From SAR202 cluster bacterium (lineage in GTDB: Bacteria > Chloroflexota > Dehalococcoidia > Lucifugimonadales > UBA3495): a stretch of 6,598 nt of DNA. Shown here piece after piece: positions 1-5,635 of this stretch. Position 1 is the stretch's first letter. Every line of letters begins with the position of its first letter. Both the position numbers and the translations under genes were made by a program. Where the stretch lies: assembly GCA_009392095.1 (NCBI GenBank), contig VFHF01000190.1:1-6598 (forward strand), read 5' to 3'. Under the pieces are notes generated by a model that worked only from the letters and a program-made list of their open reading frames with translations, ran no database searches and was not told the DNA's origin.

Positions 1-1278
1 CCAACGTACCACAGCCTGGCGATGTGGCGTCATCCTCGAACTGATTGGCCTGACGACAGCTGGCGGGACCCCAAACTCTACCAACATATAGCCCAGGTCT
101 GCGAGCGCGGACTTTTCGACACCGTGTTCTTCGCCGACTTGAACTATATCTCAGACTCCTTCAAGGGATCCTTAGAGCCAGCGCTGCGTTACGCAACACA
201 GGCCCCGGAGCACGATCCCATCCCGTTGCTCACTATGATGGCCGCCGTGACCAGCCACGTTGGGCTAGGGGCTACGTTCTCCACCAGCTACCAACACCCC
301 TTTTACGCAGCCCGTCTCTGGGCCACGTTGGACCATCTGACCGGCGGACGGGCAGCCTGGAACGTGGTCACATCGCTGAACCAGAACCAAGCCTCCAACT
401 ATGGCCAGACAAGCCTCGACCCACCCGAACTGCGGTATGAGAAAGCCCACGAGTTCATCGAAGTCTGCCAGGAACTGTGGAATAGCTGGGACGAAGACGC
501 CGTGGTGATGGACCGGGAGAACGCGGTCTTCACCGATGCGTCAAAGGTCCGGCGGATCGAATACGAAGGCAAATTCTATAGTTCACGTGGTCCTTTGAAC
601 GTGGTCCGCTCACCGCAGAACGGCCCGGCCTTGATCCAGGCTGGGAGGTCGCCAAAAGGCATCGAACTGGCCGCGAAATACGCTGACGCTGTTTTTGCGA
701 TTTACCCCCGCGCAACTGATGCGGCCGCATACTATGCCGAAGTCAAGAATAAAGTAGCCGAACTAGGACGGGATCCAGACCACTGCGCCATCCTTTTCGG
801 CGCTCAGCCGGTCATCGGCTCCAGCGAGGCGGAGGCGTTGGAAAAGCAGGAAGAGCACAACAGCCTGGTGCCGCTGGAGGGCGGCATGGCAATCCTGTCG
901 GGCCACCTCAATTTCGACCTCTCCAAGCTGTCGCCCGACGACTACATGATGAGTAGGGACGAGCCCGAACTCCAACGCTCTCGCCGGGTCTACCAGAAAG
1001 AGAACGGGGAGTCGATGACCGTCAGTGAAGTTGCCCAACGCCACGGCGAGAGCGTAGGCCTGCCTCAATTCGTGGGCACGCCGCAGAGTGTCGCCGACCA
1101 ATTGGAGGCGTTCTTCGATAAGGCCGGCGGCGACGGGTTCATGCTTACGCCCATCTATTGCCCAGGCGCCATCGAAGAGTTCGTAGACCTGATTGTGCCT
1201 GAACTCCAACGCCGCGGTCGCTTCCGCACTGCCTATACCGGCAAGACCCAACGCGACCATTTCCGGCAGACGGACTGA
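1..1278 (+). CDS. NtaA/SnaA/DszA-family FMNH2-dependent monooxygenase (5' end outside window)
   Basis: Flavin-dependent monooxygenase of the luciferase-like (TIM-barrel) superfamily, in the group of nitrilotriacetate, pristinamycin and dibenzothiophene-sulfone monooxygenases; such enzymes use FMNH2 supplied by a separate reductase, and none is seen here. Numbering from the Met at 22, the family signatures are ERGLFDTVFFAD (28-39), the STSYQHPFYAARLWATLDHL block (87-106) running into TGGRAAWNVVTS (107-118), YEGKFYSSRGPLNVVRSPQ (181-199), LIQAGRSPKG (204-213) and a C-terminal GTPQSVADQLEAFF (352-365). The reading frame is open to base 1 (PTYHSLA before that Met), and family members have a conserved stretch before the W-R-H-P motif, so the ATG at 22 is internal and probably 15-20 residues are missing. 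The substrate cannot be told. The C-terminus (TGKTQRDHFRQTD) departs from the usual family ending. Family call is firm; the specific reaction is unknown. Confidence 0.93.
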   Translation, partial: PTYHSLAMWRHPRTDWPDDSWRDPKLYQHIAQVCERGLFDTVFFADLNYISDSFKGSLEPALRYATQAPEHDPIPLLTMMAAVTSHVGLGATFSTSYQHPFYAARLWATLDHLTGGRAAWNVVTSLNQNQASNYGQTSLDPPELRYEKAHEFIEVCQELWNSWDEDAVVMDRENAVFTDASKVRRIEYEGKFYSSRGPLNVVRSPQNGPALIQAGRSPKGIELAAKYADAVFAIYPRATDAAAYYAEVKNKVAELGRDPDHCAILFGAQPVIGSSEAEALEKQEEHNSLVPLEGGMAILSGHLNFDLSKLSPDDYMMSRDEPELQRSRRVYQKENGESMTVSEVAQRHGESVGLPQFVGTPQSVADQLEAFFDKAGGDGFMLTPIYCPGAIEEFVDLIVPELQRRGRFRTAYTGKTQRDHFRQTD

Positions 1279-1337
1279 AGTTACCGCGAACCCGATCAAC
1301 TACAATCGACCAAATGAGCATGATAAGTTACCATAGG

Positions 1338-1349
1338 CGCGAAATCGCG
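1338..1349. promoter_or_regulatory. Perfect inverted repeat upstream of cupin gene, possible operator
   Basis: CGCGA-AA-TCGCG is a perfect 5+5 inverted repeat 31 bases before the cupin start, inside the 102-base gap between the first monooxygenase and the cupin gene. The octamer AAGTTACC also occurs twice in the same gap (1278-1285 and 1325-1332), each followed within a few bases by GCGAA. No convincing -35/-10 pair was found: TACAAT at 1301 lacks a good -35 at normal spacing. It could be an operator or simply chance; seen in sequence only. Confidence 0.25.
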
Positions 1350-1380
1350 ACTCACACGATAAAGTTAGGAGAACTTAAGT

Positions 1381-1707
1381 ATGGGCATCTTCCGGATGTA
1401 CACCGGGGACGACGGCAAAAGCGTCATGGAAGAACTTCAGATCGGTGACCCCATCCTGGAGTCTCTTAAGACCTGTACTGGCTGCGCTATCCAGATCAAC
1501 GAGCCCACGGAGTTCTCAGAGTTCCACCCTGCTCCCCGACGTCGCTGGATGAGCATGCTCAGCGGGCAGATCGATATCCAGATGGGCGACGGCACTATCC
1601 ACAGCTTTGGCCCAAACGACCTGCGGCTGTGGGAGGATTTGACTGGAGAAGGCCACAAGACCCGATTCCCGATGCCCTCTGTCAGCATATCCATGCCTCT
1701 TCCCTAA
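1381..1707 (+). CDS. Small cupin-like protein
   Basis: A 108-residue soluble protein with a single cupin-type beta-barrel core. The cupin signs are RRRWMSMLSGQIDIQMGDG (53-71), the turn FGPND (76-80) in place of the usual GPGD, and LWEDLTGEGHKTR (83-95), which resembles the 'LLEDTTGKGH' strand of small cupins. The classical HxH metal motif is absent; only H49 and H92 are near the usual ligand positions, so metal binding is uncertain and the protein may bind a small ligand rather than catalyse. The start is supported by AGGAGA at 1367-1372, 8 nt before the ATG. It lies 102 nt after the monooxygenase and 25 nt before the zinc-ribbon gene, suggesting co-transcription with the latter. Role unknown; an accessory to the upstream oxygenase is an inference from position. 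Confidence 0.78.
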   Translation: MGIFRMYTGDDGKSVMEELQIGDPILESLKTCTGCAIQINEPTEFSEFHPAPRRRWMSMLSGQIDIQMGDGTIHSFGPNDLRLWEDLTGEGHKTRFPMPSVSISMPLP

Positions 1708-1732
1708 AGTCAGGAAAACGAGAGCAACGAAC

Positions 1733-1966
1733 ATGAGCACACCCTCTCAACCGGACGAAAACCCCGAGGAAACTGTCAAAGAAGTCCCTTATGAAGTGAA
1801 GGCGTGCGCCAGGTGCCGGAGCACCGAGATTGACCGCACAGAAGGGTTTCACCCGTTCGGCAGATGGCGATGCCGTAGTTGCGACCGGGCTTTCATGATT
1901 CCCGCGCTGCGGATACGCGTCCTTCCATCGCACGAGATGCCGCCTCGGGACTGGCACTGGCAATAA
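1733..1966 (+). CDS. Small zinc-ribbon protein
   Basis: A 77-residue protein with two CxxC knuckles, C25-A-R-C28 and C47-R-S-C50, 18 residues apart, the geometry of a zinc ribbon that holds one Zn(II). The second knuckle has the form WRCRSCDRAF, like the RPFRCRxCxxRF ending of many uncharacterised bacterial zinc-ribbon proteins. An acidic tail of about 20 residues (PDENPEETVKEVPYE) comes before the ribbon, and a basic stretch (ALRIRVLP) with a Trp-rich end (DWHWQ) follows it. There is no membrane segment. The ribosome site is weak (GAGAG at 1720-1724), and the gene follows the cupin by 25 nt. Its stop codon overlaps the base of the terminator at 1965-2001. Function is unknown; nucleic-acid or protein binding is possible. 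Confidence 0.75.
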   Translation: MSTPSQPDENPEETVKEVPYEVKACARCRSTEIDRTEGFHPFGRWRCRSCDRAFMIPALRIRVLPSHEMPPRDWHWQ

Positions 1967-2001
1967 AAGGGGCCCCAAATTATGAATCGGGGTCTTTTTT
2001 T
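1965..2001. terminator. Bidirectional rho-independent terminator between convergent genes
   Basis: AAAAG (1965-1969) pairs with CTTTT (1994-1998) and CCCC (1973-1976) with GGGG (1989-1992). A G-T wobble and a small bulge lie between them, and the loop is 12 bases. A run of seven T (1995-2001) follows on the plus strand. Read on the minus strand the stem is followed by TTTTATT, so it can also end transcription of the minus-strand genes. It sits exactly between the convergent zinc-ribbon and ABM genes. Confidence 0.78.
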
Positions 2002-2032
2002 ACGAGTCTGTGGCCCTCCCGGTTTATGACCG

Positions 2033-2326
2033 CTAGATATCCTGTTTTTCGAAATAATTGAATCTTGGCTCACCAGCTAGAAACGGTCCCACTGTCTCGG
2101 CTATGCCCGTTTCGTCCCGCCAAACCTGGTATCGCTGTTGATGCGCCTTGGATTCCCAGTCTTCCACCAGATAGATGAGCCCAGGATCGTCTTGGTTCTG
2201 GTACACGTCAACGCTCTGGCAGCCATCATAGGCCCTGGTGTCAGGCAACAGTTCCTTGAGTAAAGTTTTGAACTCCTCAACCCGCTCGGGCACTACCGAG
2301 AAAGCCAATGTGACGGTTATTGCCAT
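2033..2326 (-). CDS. ABM-domain protein, putative quinol monooxygenase (YgiN-like)
   Basis: A 97-residue ferredoxin-like alpha/beta protein of the antibiotic biosynthesis monooxygenase (ABM) family. Known members oxidise quinols or polycyclic aromatics without a cofactor, or degrade haem, and act as dimers. The family pattern is clear: an N-terminal strand (ITVTLAFSV), a helix with VEEFKTLLKELLPDTRAYDGCQSVDVYQNQDDP (16-48), then GLIYLVEDWESKAHQQRYQ (49-67), where VEDWES matches the usual V-E-x-W-E-S strand. The C-terminal strand is FNYFEKQDI. The start lies 6 nt after the upstream ketopantoate reductase-family gene, with GGAAG inside the end of that gene as a plausible ribosome site. It is the last gene of the minus-strand group. 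The substrate is unknown; partnership with the oxygenases is inference. Confidence 0.85.
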   Translation of the reverse strand: MAITVTLAFSVVPERVEEFKTLLKELLPDTRAYDGCQSVDVYQNQDDPGLIYLVEDWESKAHQQRYQVWRDETGIAETVGPFLAGEPRFNYFEKQDI

Positions 2327-2332
2327 GGATCA

Positions 2333-3277
2333 CTAATCTTCCGCGGCGGGGAATTCGCCCCGCGCCTTCATCTCTTGCGGGAGCAGGCTGTCGTATATGA
2401 AGGAGTTCACCGGAGTGGGCACGCCGGCTTCCAGTCCAAGCCGCACTACGCCCCCATTTTGGACTTCCAACTCGGACGGCCTTCCCTCCATCAGGTCCCG
2501 CTGCATGGACGAAGTCCCGCTGGGATGCGACGATTCCAGCCTCGCTATGGTCGCGGGAAGAGAATCAACGGGCATGTTGATGCCTTTAGCGTGAGCTACA
2601 ACTAATACTTCCTTAACCACCTGCTGGGCCATCTCCCACGACCCGGCCACGCTGCGCCATTGACCTACCGGCACACGAGTTATGGCGCCCACTCCGCTGT
2701 TGGCGGCCATAAACGCCAGTTTCCCCCACAGCGCTGGGTTTATGTTGGCGGGAATATTGGCTGTGACACCGGCGTTCTGGAAAGCCTCCAACAATCGCTG
2801 AGTCCGATCGCTAGGCGAATCGTCAGACTCGCCGAAGGAAACGAAGGGCTCGCTACCGGCATGAAGGATGTGGCCAGGGCCGACGATGTAGCTGATCAGC
2901 CCGCCCAGCCCGATCACCACGGCCTTTTCTCCCAGCACGGACGCCAATTGAGCGGGGGCTTCCACACCGTTCTGCATGGGCACCACAAATGTGTTGGGGC
3001 CGACCATTGGGCGCATGGCCTTGGCCGCGTCTATCACCTGCCAAGCCTTAACCCCCAAGATGACCGCATCGACGATCCCAGCCTCGGCGGGGTTGTCGGT
3101 GGCCATCGCCGGGGTCGCCACGAAATCGCCCTTGATGCTATCGACCCGGAGTCCATGCTCCCGGATGGCGGCCAAGTGTTCACCGCGAGCGATAAGCACC
3201 ACTTCCTCTCCTGCCTGGGACAACCGCCCGCCCAGATAACCGCCGATGCCTCCGGCGCCGAATATCGCTATCCGCAA
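2333..3277 (-). CDS. panE: 2-dehydropantoate 2-reductase family protein (PanE/ApbA)
   Basis: A 314-residue NAD(P)H-dependent reductase of the ketopantoate reductase family, which converts 2-dehydropantoate to pantoate in pantothenate/CoA synthesis. The Rossmann nucleotide motif GAGGIG is at residues 7-12, followed by the QNGVEAP segment (102-108). Catalytic Lys is probably K186 in NPALWGKLAFMAANSG, and the catalytic Glu is probably E269 in RPSELEVQNG, with S256/S257 and the MxRD segment before it. Length is normal for the family. The start is TTG at 3277-3275, supported by GGGGAG eight bases upstream. Many PanE paralogues sit in catabolic clusters and reduce other 2-keto acids; no other pantothenate gene is nearby, so the substrate is less sure than the fold. 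It lies 38 nt after the membrane-anchored protein gene and 6 nt before the ABM gene, so these were probably transcribed together. Confidence 0.93.
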   Translation of the reverse strand: MRIAIFGAGGIGGYLGGRLSQAGEEVVLIARGEHLAAIREHGLRVDSIKGDFVATPAMATDNPAEAGIVDAVILGVKAWQVIDAAKAMRPMVGPNTFVVPMQNGVEAPAQLASVLGEKAVVIGLGGLISYIVGPGHILHAGSEPFVSFGESDDSPSDRTQRLLEAFQNAGVTANIPANINPALWGKLAFMAANSGVGAITRVPVGQWRSVAGSWEMAQQVVKEVLVVAHAKGINMPVDSLPATIARLESSHPSGTSSMQRDLMEGRPSELEVQNGGVVRLGLEAGVPTPVNSFIYDSLLPQEMKARGEFPAAED

Positions 3278-3285
3278 TCTAACTT

Positions 3286-3291
3286 CTCCCC
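3286..3291 (-). promoter_or_regulatory. Strong Shine-Dalgarno deciding the TTG start of the PanE-family gene
   Basis: GGGGAG on the minus strand lies 8 bases before TTG at 3277-3275. Translation from this TTG gives the family's canonical MRIAIFGAGGIGG start with the Rossmann strand beginning at residue 2, so no later start is possible without losing the cofactor site. Confidence 0.75.
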
Positions 3292-3315
3292 AGAATTGGT
3301 TGGTCCAGGATCAAG

Positions 3316-3726
3316 TCAGCCAAGTTCCAGTCTCCGATCCGGGCCTGCTAGGTCCAACAAACGCCGCCAGATCCGGCGGCTGTTATCGTCCCGCAACATG
3401 CAGACCTTGATGTTGTGAGGACCGGGCCCATGAGCCCCGGAATGACCGATATTGCCCCGAACTTTATCACACCAAACGTAGGCGTGAAGTAAGGGTAGCG
3501 GGTTCTCCACTTGGGTGCCTCCGGAGATCGTGTCCCACTGGGGAGCATAGAGGTCGGCCCACCGCACCCGCCCTAGTCCGCGGTCGTTCCAATCACGCCT
3601 GACGTAGACGTTGGACCGGCCCAGTGTCTGCCGCCAGGCAAAGCCTATTGTCAGGCTCAGGATGACCGCTACCAGCCGCAAGACCCGCCATAACAACTTG
3701 AAAACAAACCACAGAATCTTAAGCAC
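3316..3726 (-). CDS. Unrecognised protein with N-terminal membrane segment
   Basis: I do not recognise this 136-residue protein. Its first 31 residues form a hydrophobic, Trp-rich segment with scattered Lys/Arg, and the best membrane span is about residues 15-31 (RVLRLVAVILSLTIGFA), followed by a basic stretch (RQTLGRSNVYVRRDWNDRG), so the C-terminal part is probably cytoplasmic under the positive-inside rule. The rest is soluble, with W/H/G-rich segments, two Cys (C86, C109) and an Arg-rich end. The start is GTG, 2 nt after the Nudix stop, with no clear Shine-Dalgarno, so translation is probably coupled to the Nudix gene. The C-terminus may be altered: a shift to the +1 frame near 3343-3341 would replace the last residues with a protein-like tail ending 1 nt before the PanE-family start. 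Existence is supported mainly by position and the membrane segment. Confidence 0.6.
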   Translation of the reverse strand: MLKILWFVFKLLWRVLRLVAVILSLTIGFAWRQTLGRSNVYVRRDWNDRGLGRVRWADLYAPQWDTISGGTQVENPLPLLHAYVWCDKVRGNIGHSGAHGPGPHNIKVCMLRDDNSRRIWRRLLDLAGPDRRLELG

Positions 3727-3728
3727 GG

Positions 3729-4196
3729 TTACTGAAAAACCGCTTCCGGTAGATCCTTTACAGCGTCGTGGATGCGGGTTAGGTGGTGCTCCAAAGTGTC
3801 CATAGCTTCAATCTCAGCCACCGTGTACCATCCAAAGTCGATGGTCTCCTCGCTCAAGCCCAGTGCACCGCCCGTGATCTCAGCCTCGAAACTGAATGAC
3901 ACAGGCTGAATCTTGTTTCCGTCGCGGAATTCTATGAGTATGTCTGGGGTGGTGTAGATGCCAACAAGCCTGGTCACACGCACTACTAAGCCAGTCTCCT
4001 CAAGGACTTCTCGGACGCAGGTCTCCGCGGCGCTCTCCCCAGGATCCATCCCGCCTCCGGGCAGGCACCAACGGCTGTTGTCCTCCCGCTGAGTCATCAG
4101 GACCTTCTCTCTAGAGTCGTCGAAGATCAACGCCGAGGCGCCGATCCGTAACACGCCTTCCTTTCCAATCCTGTCGCCAAAGGTCATGATGCTCAT
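3729..4196 (-). CDS. Nudix hydrolase
   Basis: A 155-residue hydrolase of the Nudix family, which cleaves nucleoside diphosphates linked to another moiety (house-cleaning of damaged nucleotides, NDP-sugars, NAD or similar). The full Nudix box GX5EX7REUXEEXGU lies at residues 48-70: G48, E54, then R62-E63-V-L-E66-E67-T-G69-L70, with E63, E66 and E67 as metal ligands. The preceding RWCLPGGGMDPGES is typical of MutT-like members. Length and a beta-strand-rich C-terminal half (PVSFSFEAEI, then GWYTVAEIEAM) are normal. The substrate cannot be predicted. An in-frame ATG three codons in (4187-4185) is an alternative start; GGAG stands about 12 bases before the first ATG. It is the first gene of the minus-strand group, 2 nt before the membrane-anchored protein gene. 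No clear promoter was found upstream on the minus strand. Confidence 0.93.
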   Translation of the reverse strand: MSIMTFGDRIGKEGVLRIGASALIFDDSREKVLMTQREDNSRWCLPGGGMDPGESAAETCVREVLEETGLVVRVTRLVGIYTTPDILIEFRDGNKIQPVSFSFEAEITGGALGLSEETIDFGWYTVAEIEAMDTLEHHLTRIHDAVKDLPEAVFQ

Positions 4197-4358
4197 TGGG
4201 TGGTAATTCTCCGGTCAGAGGCCCTTGTTTCCTGGGCGCTTTCGGTTCTGATGTAGAGTGCTCCAAGCGGCGGAATTAATCAAGAACATCGGCGTTGGTA
4301 TAGCTTCTCATCGCTGCCTGATCTTTCCATCACGCCCAAGAACAGAGCGGGCATGGCA

Positions 4359-4386
4359 TTGACGGTCTTAACGCACTCTCTATAAT
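4359..4386 (+). promoter_or_regulatory. Sigma70-type promoter for the two-LLM operon
   Basis: TTGACG (4359-4364, five of six consensus bases) and a perfect TATAAT (4381-4386) are separated by 16 bases. The predicted transcription start is near 4393, giving a leader of about 70 bases before the ATG at 4462. It lies in the 265-base gap between the divergent Nudix and LuxAB-like LLM genes; the rest of this gap holds no gene that I can see. Confidence 0.68.
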
Positions 4387-4461
4387 GGCGTCCACCGGAA
4401 CCCATCAAATCTAAAGCCACAAGCCGGAATTTTAGGCTGGAGTGGCCACGACGAGGACTAC

Positions 4462-5607
4462 ATGAAATTCGGATTGTTCTACCAGATTCAAGTCCCCAAG
4501 CCGTGGGACGAAGACAGCGAATCCAAGCGAATCTGGGAAGCCCTGGACCAGATCGAGTACGCCGAGGAGATGGGCTACGACAGCGTCTGGTTCTCGGAAC
4601 ACCATTTCAGGCCGGTCTGGTCGCATAATAGCGCTCCCGATCTAACTTTAGCGGCAGTCAGCCAGCGGACGTCACGCATCCGGCTGGGCGTAGGCGTGGT
4701 CTTGGCGCCGATACACCACCCGCTGCACACCGCCGCCCGCATGTCCACTCTAGACATCCTCAGCAACGGCCGTGTGGACGTGGGTCTGGGCCGCACCGGG
4801 TATCCATACCAGCTCACGCCCTACGGGACCAAACTGGAAGACACGCGGGGTATGTGGGAGGAGTTTGCTCAAGTCCTGCCTAAGATATGGACCGAGGAAG
4901 TTGTCTCTCACGAGGGCAAGTACTACCAGATCCCGCCTCGTGAAGTGCTTCCCAAGCCCATCCAAAAACCCCACCCGCCACTCTGGTCAGCTTGTTCTAG
5001 TGAAGCCACCACCCGTACCGCCGCCGAATTAGGCCTGGGCGCCCTGGTTGGCAGCGAAGGCGGCCCAGATAAGGTAGGCGACGTCCTTCAGTCCTACCAC
5101 CAGGCGCTAAAAGCCGCGAATCCCACTGGAGTAGCGCCCAACAGTCAAAATGCGCTGATGACCGCAGGCTTCTGCCACGAAGACCCCAAGGAGATTGAGG
5201 GCCGGGGCACGGAGTTGATCGGATGGTACATGGACCAGCAACGGGAACGGGCCCGTCTGGTCTGGCAGGGCGTCGACCCGGCCACCGTGCCATCTGACTA
5301 CCAAGGGTATTACGAGCGGGACATGAAGCTTGCAGCCGGTCCACATCAAGGAGAGGCCACCGCCAGCGAGACCGTCAAGAAGGGCACTTCCTTCTGTGTC
5401 GGCACGCCTGAGCAGTGCATCGAGTTCTTCGAGAAGTACGAGGCGATGGGAGTAGAGCAGGTCTTCCTGCTCTCAGCCATCGGACCTGCTAGTCACGAGG
5501 AAGTGATGAATACCCTGACCATGTTCGGGAAGCATGTGATTCCCCACTTCCGGGCCAAGGAAAAAGCCCAAGCAGCGTCCGGCATGCCCTCAGCAGCCAA
5601 CGACTAG
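4462..5607 (+). CDS. LuxAB-like LLM class flavin-dependent monooxygenase
   Basis: A 381-residue luciferase-like TIM-barrel enzyme that probably uses FMNH2 and O2 to oxygenate an organic substrate. Family signs are the N-terminal MKFGLFY strand, SVWFSEHHF (41-49, with the E-H-H motif of LuxA-like members), RIRLGVGVVLAPIHHPLHTA (73-92 approx.), DILSNGRVDVGLGRTGYP (98-115), EGKYYQIPP (151-159), VLPKPIQKPHPPLW (162-175) and a late GTPEQCIEFFEKYEAMGVEQVFLL (314-337). Length is at the long end for the family, with an Ala/Ser-rich tail. GAGGA at 4453-4457 precedes the ATG closely. It is the first gene after the promoter at 4359-4386, and the F420-type gene follows 28 nt after its stop. Substrate unknown; subfamily differs from both other LLM genes in the window. 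Confidence 0.92.
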   Translation: MKFGLFYQIQVPKPWDEDSESKRIWEALDQIEYAEEMGYDSVWFSEHHFRPVWSHNSAPDLTLAAVSQRTSRIRLGVGVVLAPIHHPLHTAARMSTLDILSNGRVDVGLGRTGYPYQLTPYGTKLEDTRGMWEEFAQVLPKIWTEEVVSHEGKYYQIPPREVLPKPIQKPHPPLWSACSSEATTRTAAELGLGALVGSEGGPDKVGDVLQSYHQALKAANPTGVAPNSQNALMTAGFCHEDPKEIEGRGTELIGWYMDQQRERARLVWQGVDPATVPSDYQGYYERDMKLAAGPHQGEATASETVKKGTSFCVGTPEQCIEFFEKYEAMGVEQVFLLSAIGPASHEEVMNTLTMFGKHVIPHFRAKEKAQAASGMPSAAND

Positions 5608-5635
5608 TCAGTCACTTGATAGACGGAGATATCGT

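Noticed and set aside
22..24. ATG as the start of the first monooxygenase
   Set aside because: The frame is open to base 1 with residues that fit the family upstream of the W-R-H-P motif, so the true start is outside the window.
763..1299. 178-residue open frame on the minus strand
   Set aside because: It is antisense to the NtaA-type monooxygenase, which has strong family motifs throughout; the frame has no recognisable domain.
1301..1306. TACAAT as a -10 box for the cupin gene
   Set aside because: The best -35 candidate (TTACCG, 1282 region) is too weak and too close, so an independent promoter is not supported.
2660..3418. 252-residue open frame on the plus strand
   Set aside because: It lies antisense to the well-supported PanE-family gene, and its composition (His/Gly/Ser-rich, no motif) is that of a shadow frame.
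4197..4358. Minus-strand promoter, small RNA or small gene in the divergent gap
   Set aside because: Weak -10-like strings exist, such as TATACC on the minus strand, but none has a -35 at normal spacing, and no reading frame with a ribosome site was found.
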